A stretch of DNA of 26,147 nt from an uncultured Acetatifactor sp. (GTDB lineage Bacteria; Bacillota; Clostridia; Lachnospirales; Lachnospiraceae), in the NCBI GenBank assembly GCA_910587555.1, contig CAJULV010000041.1:1-26147 (forward strand). The letters are read 5' to 3'. Position numbers and translations under genes: made by a program. A model generated the notes under the pieces. The model worked only from the letters and a program-made list of their open reading frames with translations. It was not told where the DNA came from and made no database searches. Shown piece by piece: positions 1-7,741 of this stretch (its first letter is position 1; the number at the start of each line of letters is the position of its first letter).

Positions 1-104
1 GCGATTTATTCGGTTACGACATCCGCCAGGTGCTGTCCTCGCCCTTTACTGTCATTACTCCCGACAGCAAAAGTCCCTACAGGCAGATGTATGTGGCAAA
101 CTAA
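1..104 (+). CDS. C-terminal end of an unidentified protein (partial)
   Basis: The frame starting at base 3 is open from the window edge and ends at TAA 102-104, giving 33 residues that begin DLFGYDIRQVLSSPFTVI and end RQMYVAN. The composition is protein-like, and the other two forward frames read poorly. It lies on the same strand about 125 bases before the glutamine synthetase start, so it may belong to the same nitrogen-related cluster. I do not recognise the family from this fragment and assign no function. Confidence 0.55.
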   Translation, partial: DLFGYDIRQVLSSPFTVITPDSKSPYRQMYVAN

Positions 105-230
105 ACCGCAGACCGCCGGAACGGATAGCGGGGAAATGCTCAAAGGTATCCTGCGGCACCTTGCGGCGGGATTCGCGGCAAGTTTTACCGGCGTGCGGTA
201 TCAATCATGGAAAGGAAGAGGGTAGATAGT

Positions 231-1442
231 ATGAAGTATTCAAAGGAAGAGGTCATGCAGTACGTCAGGGAGGAAGATGTGAAATTTATCCGCCTTGCCT
301 TCTGCGATGTGTTCGGCAGACAGAAGAATATATCCATTATGGCGGAGGAGCTTCCCCGTGCCTTTGCATACGGAATCGCCTTTGATGCCTCCGCCATCGC
401 AGGTTTCGGCGATGAGACAAGGTCAGACCTGCTGCTTCATCCCGATGCGGAAACCTTAATGCCCCTTCCCTGGCGTCCGGAACACGGACGGGTGGTGCGG
501 ATGTTCTGCGGCGTCTCCTATCCGGACGGCACGCCCTTTGAGTGCGATACCCGCAGCTTCCTGAAAAAAGCGGTGGACGACGCCGGGAAAGCAGGCTTTT
601 CGTTCCTGTTCGGCGCCGAACAGGAGTTCTATCTCTTTCGATTAGATGAATGGGGACGGCCAACCAAAATCCCCTATGACGAAGCAGGATATATGGACAT
701 AGCTCCTGAAGACCGGGGGGAAAACATCCGCCGTGAAATATGCCTCACCCTGGAGCAGATGGGCATTCGGCCCGAAAGCTCCCACCACGAGGAGGGGCCT
801 GGACAGAATGAAATCGACTTTCGCTATTCCGATGCCGTTACCGCGGCGGATAATGTCATGACATTTCAAACCGTGGTAAAAATCGTTGCCCAGCGGAACG
901 GCCTGTATGCGGATTTTTCCGCCAAACCCCTTGATCATGAGCCGGGAAACGGATTTCATATCAATATCTCGGTAAGACCCAGTGAAAATGCGGAAAATCT
1001 TTATCATGTGATTGCCGGTATCCTTGAGAAAACGGAAGAAATGACCGCGTTCCTAAACCCCAACGAAGATTCCTACAAGCGCTTCGGACAGAATAAGGCC
1101 CCCGGCTTTCTTTCCTGGTCAAAGGAAAACCGCTCTCAACTGATCCGCATTCCGGCGGCCATAGGAGAATACCACAGGGCCGAACTTCGTTCCCCCGATC
1201 CCGCGGCCAATCCCTATCTGGCATTTGCGCTGATGATCCATGCCGGCCTCTACGGGCTGCAAAACAAACCGGACCTGCCGGAGGCTGCGGACATCAATCT
1301 GTATAAAGCCGATGCCGAGACTCTGGCAAAGTTCAGGAAACTGCCCCAGGATCTGCCTTCGGCGCGCAGAATCGCGGCGGCGAGCCAGTTCATCAAGACC
1401 CATGTGCCCGGGGCCATCCTGGACATCTACTGCAATCCATAA
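231..1442 (+). CDS. glnA: Glutamine synthetase (type I-like, short form)
   Basis: The enzyme joins ammonia to glutamate with ATP in the cytoplasm. Family motifs appear in order: an acidic metal-binding segment GAEQEFYLF, the HHEEGPGQNEIDFRYSDA stretch with the conserved Glu residues, the catalytic His segment GNGFHINIS, the ATP/glutamate segment APGFLSWSKENRSQLIRIP, and RAELRSPDPAANPYLAFA. I take the ATG at 231 as the start because a purine-rich ribosome site (AGGAAGAGGG) lies about 9 bases before it; the in-frame ATG at 207 would overlap that site. The protein is then 403 residues, shorter than the usual 440-470 of GSI. The adenylylation Tyr region seen in enteric enzymes was not recognised. 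The ANTAR regulator starts 26 bases after the stop, an arrangement consistent with nitrogen control by antitermination. Confidence 0.93.
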   Translation: MKYSKEEVMQYVREEDVKFIRLAFCDVFGRQKNISIMAEELPRAFAYGIAFDASAIAGFGDETRSDLLLHPDAETLMPLPWRPEHGRVVRMFCGVSYPDGTPFECDTRSFLKKAVDDAGKAGFSFLFGAEQEFYLFRLDEWGRPTKIPYDEAGYMDIAPEDRGENIRREICLTLEQMGIRPESSHHEEGPGQNEIDFRYSDAVTAADNVMTFQTVVKIVAQRNGLYADFSAKPLDHEPGNGFHINISVRPSENAENLYHVIAGILEKTEEMTAFLNPNEDSYKRFGQNKAPGFLSWSKENRSQLIRIPAAIGEYHRAELRSPDPAANPYLAFALMIHAGLYGLQNKPDLPEAADINLYKADAETLAKFRKLPQDLPSARRIAAASQFIKTHVPGAILDIYCNP

Positions 1443-1468
1443 AGGAACTGGAATAGGAGGCGTACAAG

Positions 1469-2053
1469 ATGAGTCTAAAAGAACGGATATACAGTGTTCT
1501 GATCGTTTCTGCGGCAGAGAGTTTAAACAGCGCTCTCACCGCGCTGCTCCCCGAATCCAAGTACGCGCCTGTTCATGTGGTGTCAAACATCAGCGCCGCG
1601 AAAAGAGCTTTTGTCCAGCGGGCATACGACTATGTCATTGTCAACGCACCCTTACCCGACGATATGGGGACAAGATTCGCCATAGATGCATGTGGTTCAA
1701 TAGGAACCGTAGTCCTGCTGATGGTCCGCGGGGAACTTCATGCAGAACTATACGACAAAGTGGCCGAGCACGGTGTTTTCACTCTCCCGAAGCCAATCTC
1801 CCGGCAGACAATCATGACAGCGCTGGGCTGGATGGCAAGCGCAAGGGAACGGCTCCGCAGAGCAGAGAAGAAAACGCTCTCTATTGAAGAAAAAATGGAA
1901 GAAATCCGCATTGTAAACCGTGCAAAGTGGCTTTTAATAAGCGAGATCAAGATGGACGAACCGAATGCCCATCGCTATATAGAAAAACAGGCCATGGACC
2001 GCTGTGTCTCCAAGCGTGCGATTGCGGAGGAAATCATCAGGACATATTCTTAA
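1469..2053 (+). CDS. ANTAR-domain regulator with a degenerate receiver domain
   Basis: A 194-residue protein with an N-terminal receiver-like fold (about 7-122), a short coiled linker (about 124-145) and a C-terminal ANTAR RNA-binding domain (about 135-192, recognisable by EKMEEIRIVNRAKWLL and YIEKQAMDRCVSKRAIAEEII). ANTAR proteins bind paired hairpins in nascent RNA and prevent termination. In the receiver the usual acidic pair is replaced (VLIVSAAE) and the phospho-acceptor position holds Asn59 (DYVIVNAPLP), while the conserved Lys108 (LPKP) remains. It therefore probably does not respond to ordinary phosphorylation. A strong AGGAGG precedes ATG 1469 by about 9 bases. It sits directly behind glutamine synthetase, which suggests control of nitrogen assimilation; this is inference. 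Confidence 0.88.
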   Translation: MSLKERIYSVLIVSAAESLNSALTALLPESKYAPVHVVSNISAAKRAFVQRAYDYVIVNAPLPDDMGTRFAIDACGSIGTVVLLMVRGELHAELYDKVAEHGVFTLPKPISRQTIMTALGWMASARERLRRAEKKTLSIEEKMEEIRIVNRAKWLLISEIKMDEPNAHRYIEKQAMDRCVSKRAIAEEIIRTYS

Positions 2054-2133
2054 TTGAGATCCGGTCTCCCTGTTCCTTTGTAACAGCCTGCTGCAATCAT
2101 TCACACAACCTCTGCCGCGAAGCATTGGGGGTA

Positions 2134-2151
2134 CAAAAAGCATTCTTTTTG
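2134..2151 (+). terminator. Weak AT-rich hairpin, possible terminator of the glutamine synthetase operon
   Basis: CAAAAAG (2134-2140) pairs with CTTTTTG (2145-2151) around the loop CATT, 80 bases after the ANTAR gene stop. The stem is AT-rich and the T run is part of the stem, so termination strength is doubtful. Nothing else terminator-like was seen before the next promoter. Confidence 0.3.
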
Positions 2152-2201
2152 CTGTGAACGAAGGGAACGGCAGGCGGTAACGGGCAGGTTTTGAATTTTT
2201 A

Positions 2202-2226
2202 CCGGCAAAGCCATTGATCTTGCCGG
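2202..2226. promoter_or_regulatory. Operator-like palindrome over the fruK promoter
   Basis: CCGGCAA (2202-2208) and TTGCCGG (2220-2226) form a perfect 7-bp inverted repeat with an 11-base gap. The gap contains the -35 hexamer of the downstream promoter and the right arm sits in its spacer, where a repressor would block RNA polymerase. Flanking TTTT and AAAA extend the symmetry with one bulged base. On the plus strand it is followed by A residues, so it is not a forward terminator. A regulator cannot be named from the sequence. Confidence 0.5.
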
Positions 2227-2242
2227 AAAAGGAATCTATAAT
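2214..2242 (+). promoter_or_regulatory. Sigma-A promoter for the 1-phosphofructokinase gene
   Basis: TTGATC (-35, 2214-2219), a 17-base spacer and a perfect TATAAT (-10, 2237-2242). Transcription would start near 2249, giving a 5' leader of about 95 bases before the kinase start at 2344. Confidence 0.75.
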
Positions 2243-2343
2243 AGAATTCAGGACGGAATTTGCTGTCAGGTCTCTGAAAGGAAAGAAGGCAAATGCATAT
2301 TTGAAAGGGAAATGATAAAGAAATATACGCAGGGAGGCAGGAC

Positions 2344-3252
2344 ATGATTTATACAGTTACGTTTAACCCGTCACTGGATTACATTGTATCGGTGGAGGAT
2401 TTTAAAACGGGCACCACAAACCGCACCGGTTCCGAACTGATCCTGCCCGGCGGGAAAGGCCTGAATGTCTCAATGGTTCTGGGCAATCTGGGCCTGGAAA
2501 ATACGGCGCTTGGGTTTGCGGCGGGATTTACAGGCGCGGAGATTGTCCGACGGGTGGAAGAGATGGGGGTGAAGGCAGATTTCATCCCTGTTTCTGGCGG
2601 AATCTCCAGAATCAACCTGAAGTTAAAGTCTATAGAAGGAACGGAGATTAACGGCTGCGGACCCGTAATCGGCAAGGACGCACTGGAGCAGCTGTTGGAG
2701 AAGCTTGCCGTTCTGGGTGAGGGAGACGTACTGGTACTGGCGGGAAGCATTCCCCGTTCTGTACCGGATGATATCTATGGAGAGATTCTAAGGCGGCTGT
2801 CCGGAAAAGCCGTGCTGACCGTGGTTGACGCCGAAAGGGAGCTGTTAGTCAAGGTACTGGAATATCATCCCTTTCTGGTAAAACCAAACAACCATGAACT
2901 GGGTGAGATTTTCGGCGTGGAACTGGCTGACAGGGAGGCGGTGATTCCCTATGCGAAAAGGCTGCAGGAGATGGGAGCAGGCAATGTCCTGGTTTCTTTG
3001 GCAGGAGAGGGAGCGGTTCTGGCGGCGGAAGACGGGAATATCTATGAAGCGCCTGCGCCCAAGGGAAAACTGATCAACGGCGTGGGGGCAGGTGATTCCA
3101 TGGTGGCAGGCTTCCTGGCAGGATGGATGAGAAAGAAAGACTACAGACATGCCTTCCATATGGGAATGGCGGCCGGAAGCGCAAGCGCATTTTCGGAATT
3201 CCTGGCTACCCGGGAGGAAGTTATGGCCGTATACAGGCAGCTGGCGGACTGA
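2344..3252 (+). CDS. fruK: 1-phosphofructokinase family hexose kinase
   Basis: PfkB-family sugar kinase of 302 residues, the normal length for FruK/LacC enzymes. It starts with MIYTVTFNPSLDYIV, carries the substrate-binding segment LPGGKGLNVS, the SRINLKLKS and TEINGCGPVI segments typical of 1-phosphofructokinase-type members, and the ATP/anion-hole motif INGVGAGDSMVAGFLAG, whose Asp is the catalytic base. It would phosphorylate fructose-1-phosphate (or tagatose-6-phosphate) to the bisphosphate in the cytoplasm. GGGAGGCAGGAC precedes ATG 2344. It has its own promoter and operator-like palindrome. PTS enzyme I follows on the same strand after a repeat-filled spacer, which fits PTS sugar use. 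No fructose-specific PTS permease is in the window, so the exact sugar is inferred from family resemblance only. Confidence 0.88.
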   Translation: MIYTVTFNPSLDYIVSVEDFKTGTTNRTGSELILPGGKGLNVSMVLGNLGLENTALGFAAGFTGAEIVRRVEEMGVKADFIPVSGGISRINLKLKSIEGTEINGCGPVIGKDALEQLLEKLAVLGEGDVLVLAGSIPRSVPDDIYGEILRRLSGKAVLTVVDAERELLVKVLEYHPFLVKPNNHELGEIFGVELADREAVIPYAKRLQEMGAGNVLVSLAGEGAVLAAEDGNIYEAPAPKGKLINGVGAGDSMVAGFLAGWMRKKDYRHAFHMGMAAGSASAFSEFLATREEVMAVYRQLAD

Positions 3253-3254
3253 AC

Positions 3255-3392
3255 ATGAGCAGCAGGCGGACGTGGGAAACGGAGGCGCAGACAGACAAGA
3301 GAAAAAGGCGGCAGGCCAACAAGAAAAGGCAGGAAGAGAAAAGGAAGAGGCGACAGGCCAAGGAGAGAGCGGATAGAGCAACGGACGAATAG
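3255..3392 (+). CDS. Possible 45-residue Lys/Arg/Glu-rich peptide (doubtful)
   Basis: An ATG lies two bases after the fruK stop and opens a 45-codon frame made mostly of Lys, Arg, Glu, Gln and Ala (for example KRKRRQANKKRQEEKRKRR). The frame ends inside the first unit of the downstream minisatellite. There is no convincing ribosome site, although re-initiation after fruK is possible. The composition may simply reflect a purine-rich spacer read as codons. I list it because it is the only forward reading frame in the spacer; I would not annotate it firmly. Confidence 0.15.
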   Translation: MSSRRTWETEAQTDKRKRRQANKKRQEEKRKRRQAKERADRATDE

Positions 3393-3610
3393 GCGGACAA
3401 AGGGGAAGTGTCGGTAAGCTGACGAGAGAGAGGAAAGAGCAACGGGCGAATAGGCGGACAAAGGGAAGCGTCGGCAGAGCAACGGGAAAGCGGAGAGCAA
3501 CGGGCGAATAGGCGGACAAAAGGGAAGCGGCGGCAGAGCAACGGGAGAGCAGAGAGCAACGGGCGAATAGGCGGACAAAGGGAAGCGTCGGCAGAGCAAC
3601 GGGAGAGCAG
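3375..3610. repeat. Tandem minisatellite of four 58-61 bp units between fruK and ptsI
   Basis: Units begin at 3375 (61 bp, diverged), 3436 (58 bp), 3494 (59 bp) and 3553 (58 bp). Each starts AGAGCAACGGGCGAATAGG and continues GCGGACAAAGGGAAGCG. The core AGAGCAACGG occurs seven times (3375, 3436, 3476, 3494, 3536, 3553, 3593), so a shorter motif is nested in the unit. The plus strand is strongly purine-rich. Unit lengths are not multiples of three and no forward frame crosses the array, so it is noncoding. Long open frames on the minus strand across it are low-complexity (Leu, Pro, Ser, Arg, Ala) and antisense to fruK and ptsI. It ends about 25 bases before the ptsI ribosome site. Confidence 0.9.
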
Positions 3611-3644
3611 ACAGCGCAATGGGGATGGGTATCCGGAGGTGGAG

Positions 3645-5390
3645 ATGCAGGTATATCATGGAAAAGGCGTATGCGGCGGAATTGCCATGGGCAGGGTTCT
3701 GGTTTATGGGAAAAAGAAGATACAGGCAGATCAAGAGAAGGTAAAAGACCCGGAAGCGGAAGTGCGGCGATACCGGGAAGCCACGGACATAGCCCTGGTT
3801 CAGTTGAGCGGATTGTATGAGAAAGCCCTGCAGGAGGTGGGGGAGACCAATGCGGCCATATTTGAAATCCACCGAATGATCCTGGAGGACGGCGGTTACC
3901 GGAAGGAAGTGGAGCATATCATTTTGGGCCAGTCCGTCAATGCGGAATATGCGGTGGTCCGTACAGCAGACAAGTTTGCAGGAATGTTTGCAGCCATGGA
4001 GGATGCGTACATGAGAGAGAGGGCAGCGGATGTGAAGGATGTGTCGGAGCGTCTGCTTGCGGTTCTTCGGGGAGAGAATATGTCGGAACGTCAGCCTGGC
4101 GTTTTTCAGGGCAGGGAAGTATCGGCATCTGGGCCTGTCCTTCTTCAGAACGGGAAAGAGACAAGCTTCAGGGCTGACGAACCGGTGATTCTTGTGGCAG
4201 AAGACCTGGCGCCTTCCGAGACAGTGCAGCTTGACAGGGACAGGGTGCTTTCTCTTGTGACGGTTCAGGGTTCTCCGTATTCCCACACTGCCATTCTGGC
4301 CGGAACCATGGGGATTCCCGCAGTGGTGGGGGCGGGGATTCCCCTGGACGGCAGTGTGGACGGGAAGAGAGGAATTGTGGACGGAACGGCCGGGGTGATC
4401 TACATAGACCCGGATGAAGAGACGGAGCATAGAATGCGGAAGGCCCGGGATGCGGAAAAGGAGAGGGCAGAGCTTCTCCGGACCCTGAAAGGCAGGCAAA
4501 ACATCACCCTTGACGGTCAGCCTATCCTGTTGTATGCTAATATTGGAAACATCAGAGACCTGGATGCGGCGCTGCAGAACGATGCAGGAGGAATCGGGCT
4601 GTTCCGGAGTGAATTCCTGTACCTGGAGAGGGAGGACTTTCCATCAGAGGAGGAACAGTTTCAGATCTACCGCGCTGCGGCGGAGGCCATGGGCGGAAAG
4701 AGGGTGGTTATCCGCACACTGGATATCGGGGCGGATAAGGAATGCGGTTATTTTGGGATGGAAAAGGAAGAGAATCCGGCTCTGGGCTGCCGGGCCATCC
4801 GTATCTGCCTGACCAGGCCGGAGATTTTCAAGACCCAGATAAGAGCGCTTTTCCGTGCAAGTATTTACGGAGAAATAGCAATTATGTATCCCATGATTAC
4901 CGGCTTGAAGGAGATCCGCAGGATCCGGGAGCTTGTAGAAGAGGCAAAGCAGGAACTGGATGCCCGGGGAGAGGCTTATGGGAATCCGGAACAGGGGATT
5001 ATGATCGAGACCCCTGCCGCAGCCATTATCAGTGATCTTCTGGCCGGGGAAGTGGATTTTTTCAGCATCGGAACCAATGATCTGACCCAGTATCTGCTGG
5101 CTGTGGACCGTCAGAACAGTGCACTGGACGGATTTCGGGATACCTATCATCCCGCTGTGCTGCGGATGATTCATCTGGTGGTGGACAATGCACATAAGGC
5201 AGGCATCCGGGCAGGTATCTGCGGAGAATTGGCTGCGGATCCGGCGCTGACCGGGGAATTTCTTGCCATGGGGGTGGATGAACTCTCCGTATCCCCGGGA
5301 AGGATCCTGCCTCTTCGCAGGATTATCCTGGAAACCGATGTTTCCGAATATAGGAAGACGCGGCAGAAGGAATGGCAGCCGCCTGTGTAA
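3645..5390 (+). CDS. ptsI: Phosphoenolpyruvate-protein phosphotransferase (PTS enzyme I)
   Basis: Enzyme I takes phosphate from PEP and passes it to HPr, starting the PTS cascade in the cytoplasm. The 581-residue protein (family about 575) shows the phospho-His segment GSPYSHTAILAGTMGIPAVVG (His about 214) and the PEP-binding barrel with TLDIGADKE, NPALGCRAIRICL, GIMIETPAAA, FFSIGTNDLTQYLLAVDRQN and the active-site Cys in GICGELAADP (about 526). ATG 3645 is preferred: GGAGG at 3635-3639 lies 5 bases before it and would overlap the upstream in-frame GTG at 3639. About 25 extra residues (about 150-175) precede the DLAPSET segment, which places the phospho-His later than usual. No HPr gene is nearby. 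It shares strand and probably transcript with fruK and pyrophosphatase. Confidence 0.95.
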   Translation: MQVYHGKGVCGGIAMGRVLVYGKKKIQADQEKVKDPEAEVRRYREATDIALVQLSGLYEKALQEVGETNAAIFEIHRMILEDGGYRKEVEHIILGQSVNAEYAVVRTADKFAGMFAAMEDAYMRERAADVKDVSERLLAVLRGENMSERQPGVFQGREVSASGPVLLQNGKETSFRADEPVILVAEDLAPSETVQLDRDRVLSLVTVQGSPYSHTAILAGTMGIPAVVGAGIPLDGSVDGKRGIVDGTAGVIYIDPDEETEHRMRKARDAEKERAELLRTLKGRQNITLDGQPILLYANIGNIRDLDAALQNDAGGIGLFRSEFLYLEREDFPSEEEQFQIYRAAAEAMGGKRVVIRTLDIGADKECGYFGMEKEENPALGCRAIRICLTRPEIFKTQIRALFRASIYGEIAIMYPMITGLKEIRRIRELVEEAKQELDARGEAYGNPEQGIMIETPAAAIISDLLAGEVDFFSIGTNDLTQYLLAVDRQNSALDGFRDTYHPAVLRMIHLVVDNAHKAGIRAGICGELAADPALTGEFLAMGVDELSVSPGRILPLRRIILETDVSEYRKTRQKEWQPPV

Positions 5391-5479
5391 GGAAACGCAG
5401 GAGTGTCATAGGAGCAATTCGATATGCCGTCAGGGGCCGGAAGAGGGAGACACCTTCCCGGCAGGAAGGAGTACAGGAG

Positions 5480-6025
5480 ATGAATATTTGGCATGACATC
5501 AGCGAAGAGAGAATTTTCCCCACGGATTTCATTTCGGTAATTGAAATACCCAAGGGAAGCAACAAGAAATACGAACTGGACAAGGAGACAGGGATGCTGA
5601 TCCTGGACAGGATCCTGTATACGGCCACCCATTATCCCATGAATTACGGCTTTATTCCCAGAACCTACGGAGATGACCATGATCCCCTGGATGTTCTGGT
5701 GCTCTGTTCGGAAGCCATACAGCCCCTGACTCTGGTGCGCTGTTATCCCATTGGCGTCATGCGGATGGAGGACAGCGGCCTGGGAGACGAGAAGATCATC
5801 GCCATTCCCTACGGTGATCCTACCTACATGAAATATACCGATATTTCGGAACTGCCGAAACATATTTTCGAGGAACTGAAGCATTTCTTTTCCGTCTATA
5901 AATTTCTGGAGGGAAAGACCACTGTGGTCAACGAATTCGGCGGTGCCCAGGAAGCCGTGAAGGTTATTGAGGACTGTATTGAGAATTATAAGAAGAAATT
6001 TCTGCCGGAGGGGCAGCAGGAATAG
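5480..6025 (+). CDS. ppa: Family I inorganic pyrophosphatase
   Basis: A 181-residue soluble enzyme that hydrolyses pyrophosphate to phosphate. Family I hallmarks are present: the N-terminal IEIPKGSNKKYELDKETG substrate segment, YPMNYGFIPRTYGDDHDPLDVLVL with the metal-binding Asp cluster, the GDEKIIAIP segment with a further catalytic Asp, and a C-terminal HFFSVYKFLEGK segment. ATG 5480 is chosen because AGGAAGGAG lies about 8 bases upstream; the frame is open further upstream to 5372 but that part overlaps ptsI and does not resemble the family. It lies 89 bases after ptsI with no terminator between, so it is probably co-transcribed. Confidence 0.95.
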   Translation: MNIWHDISEERIFPTDFISVIEIPKGSNKKYELDKETGMLILDRILYTATHYPMNYGFIPRTYGDDHDPLDVLVLCSEAIQPLTLVRCYPIGVMRMEDSGLGDEKIIAIPYGDPTYMKYTDISELPKHIFEELKHFFSVYKFLEGKTTVVNEFGGAQEAVKVIEDCIENYKKKFLPEGQQE

Positions 6026-6030
6026 AAGGG

Positions 6031-6072
6031 AGCTGCCTGCATTTGGATGAAGTGTCCTGAATGCAGGCAGCT
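6031..6072. terminator. Perfect 13-bp inverted repeat between convergent genes
   Basis: AGCTGCCTGCATT (6031-6043) and AATGCAGGCAGCT (6060-6072) are perfectly complementary with a 16-base loop. The hairpin begins 5 bases after the pyrophosphatase stop, between it and the convergent minus-strand gene ending at 6093. The downstream run is only moderately T-rich (TTCTTCTTC a few bases later), so it may serve both directions as a stabilising or terminating hairpin. Confidence 0.65.
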
Positions 6073-6092
6073 TCGGCAGTTCTTCTTCTGCA

Positions 6093-7667
6093 CTACTTTT
6101 TGCGAAAACTTTCTATTTTACAGGAATGTTTTCTGGTCTTGGGATTGTAATTGATTCCCACCAGAAGAAGATTTCCGCCATATTCTTTTAATGCTTGTGG
6201 ATAATCTTTGTTTTTAATCTGTGCAATTGCGCCATACTCTGTTCTGTCCCACTTTAATTCAATCAATAGCAGCGGCAGGGAGGAGGTTTTTCTGGGGAAG
6301 AACACCACATCTGCGTATCCGTGTCCTGACGGCAGTTCTTCAATTTTAAGAAATTCATCCAGGCAGCTGATATAAGACATTCGGATAACACTGCGGAGAG
6401 CCTGTTCATTATTGTAAAAAGTCGGTGCTGTTGCTGCCGTGTGTGCTTCATCCATCGCTGCCGCGACAGCCTCTTCATCCTTGTTCAGGGTGGCTTCCAA
6501 CAGATGATCGGAATTGCGGATCAGCTTTGCGACTTCCGTATGTTTTCCGGTGGTTACCGCACGGATAAATTCTTCCCGGACTTCCTCATTGGGAATGTAT
6601 ACCATTCTGTTGTCTGCGTCGTAAGCCAGGTAGCCAAGATGAACCAGGAGTGTCAGGACATCGTCTCTGCATTTGAGTGTGGTCAAGTCATTCTGAAAGG
6701 TGCCTGCGTCTATTTTAACCCGCATTCCTCCAATCATCTGGACAATGGACTCCTTCAGACCGTCTTCATCCATTTCAATGTAAAGTTTGAGAGACTCATA
6801 GGTTTCTGACTGGGTCCAGTAGTTGCCGAATTCCTCATTTCTGACTGCTTCAATTACAGAGCTTGGGCTGTATACGGACTTTACCCGTCTGAAAGAATAG
6901 CCATCGTACCATCTTCGGGCTTCTTCAAAATCCATGCCGTATCTGCCGCAAAGCATCTGAACTTCGCTCTCTGTGAAACCCACATATTCCGCAAGACGCT
7001 TTGGGGCGAGCATGGTATATTCCCGGAAATCTGTCATTGCCGACTGTGTGCCGTATTTTTTGATAGGCAAAATTCCCGTTATATAAGCAGCGTCAAATAT
7101 TACATCTGTCCAACTGCTCTTGAAGAGGCTCCGCAGGAAAAAAATATATTCTTTCTGTACTGTAATATCGTCTTTTGCTTCACGTATAAGCGCATCCCAC
7201 TCGTCGATGATCATGATAAATTTCTGACCTGTGGATTTGGCAGTGCAAACAAGGGTTTCAGCCAGGTCAGCTCCTTTCGGTACTCCGGGGAATGTTTCCG
7301 CGATTTCTTCCGTGACTGCCTGGTTGATGTCACGCACCACATTCCTTATGTCGGAAGCCCGGGAAGTGAACAGTGTAATATCCAGATAGATTACATTGTA
7401 ATGATTCAGGTATTTTTCAAAAGAAGTATCCCCGGTAATTTCCGTTCCCTGGAACAGTTCTCGGGAGTCACAGCTTTTATCATAATATGCACACAGCATT
7501 TTCGCTGCAAACGATTTGCCGAACCGCCTTGGTCTGCTTACGCAAATCAGTTTATCAGCTGTACCGAGAACATTATTAAGGAAGGAGATCAGGCCGGTTT
7601 TGTCGATATAGATTCCTTTTCTGATTGCAGCAAAACCGGCATTGCCGATATTCAAATAATTTCCCAT
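6093..7667 (-). CDS. AAA-ATPase-like protein with C-terminal PD-(D/E)XK nuclease-like domain
   Basis: A 524-residue protein of the family described as AAA-ATPase-like (DUF1703-type) fused to a PD-(D/E)XK domain, abundant in Bacteroides and gut Clostridia. The N-terminal part has the family start (GNAGFAAIRKGIYIDKTGLI), a divergent P-loop SRPRRFGKS (about 44-52) and Walker B FIMIIDEWDALI (about 150-161). The C-terminal part (about 445-500) has the nuclease-like core GYADVVFFP...LLLIELKW, giving an Asp and a Glu-x-Lys. AGGAGG lies about 10 bases before the start. The biological role of the family is not established; defence or mobile-element functions have been proposed. It follows the NodB-like gene on the minus strand after a weak hairpin, so it could be co-transcribed with it. 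Confidence 0.85.
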   Translation of the reverse strand: MGNYLNIGNAGFAAIRKGIYIDKTGLISFLNNVLGTADKLICVSRPRRFGKSFAAKMLCAYYDKSCDSRELFQGTEITGDTSFEKYLNHYNVIYLDITLFTSRASDIRNVVRDINQAVTEEIAETFPGVPKGADLAETLVCTAKSTGQKFIMIIDEWDALIREAKDDITVQKEYIFFLRSLFKSSWTDVIFDAAYITGILPIKKYGTQSAMTDFREYTMLAPKRLAEYVGFTESEVQMLCGRYGMDFEEARRWYDGYSFRRVKSVYSPSSVIEAVRNEEFGNYWTQSETYESLKLYIEMDEDGLKESIVQMIGGMRVKIDAGTFQNDLTTLKCRDDVLTLLVHLGYLAYDADNRMVYIPNEEVREEFIRAVTTGKHTEVAKLIRNSDHLLEATLNKDEEAVAAAMDEAHTAATAPTFYNNEQALRSVIRMSYISCLDEFLKIEELPSGHGYADVVFFPRKTSSLPLLLIELKWDRTEYGAIAQIKNKDYPQALKEYGGNLLLVGINYNPKTRKHSCKIESFRKK

Positions 7668-7697
7668 CTTTTCAGCAACCTCCTGAATGATTTCAAA

Positions 7698-7719
7698 GAC
7701 AGCAGCGCTTTCTGCTGCC
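7698..7719 (-). terminator. Short hairpin between the two minus-strand genes
   Basis: Plus-strand GACAGCAG (7698-7705) pairs with CTGCTGCC (7712-7719), with one G-T wobble in the transcript and a 6-base loop. Read on the minus strand it follows the NodB-like gene and is followed only by TTTG. It is a weak attenuator at best. Confidence 0.3.
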
Positions 7720-7741
7720 TGCCTTATCTTTTTACCTTATC

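Noticed and set aside
105..230. Possible ANTAR-responsive leader before glutamine synthetase: several small hairpins (113-131, 143-162, 161-181, 186-200).
   Set aside because: None has the paired six-base loops with the conserved A and G that ANTAR proteins bind, and there is no T-rich terminator; the stems are 4-5 bp and could be chance.
3141..4499. Long minus-strand open frame (452 codons) with Leu/Pro/Arg-rich repeats across the fruK-ptsI spacer.
   Set aside because: It is antisense to two clear enzymes, low in complexity, has no ribosome site, and is open because the opposite strand is purine-rich and lacks stops.
5171..5884. Minus-strand 237-codon frame opposite ptsI and pyrophosphatase.
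   Set aside because: Antisense shadow of two strongly supported genes, without family resemblance or ribosome site.
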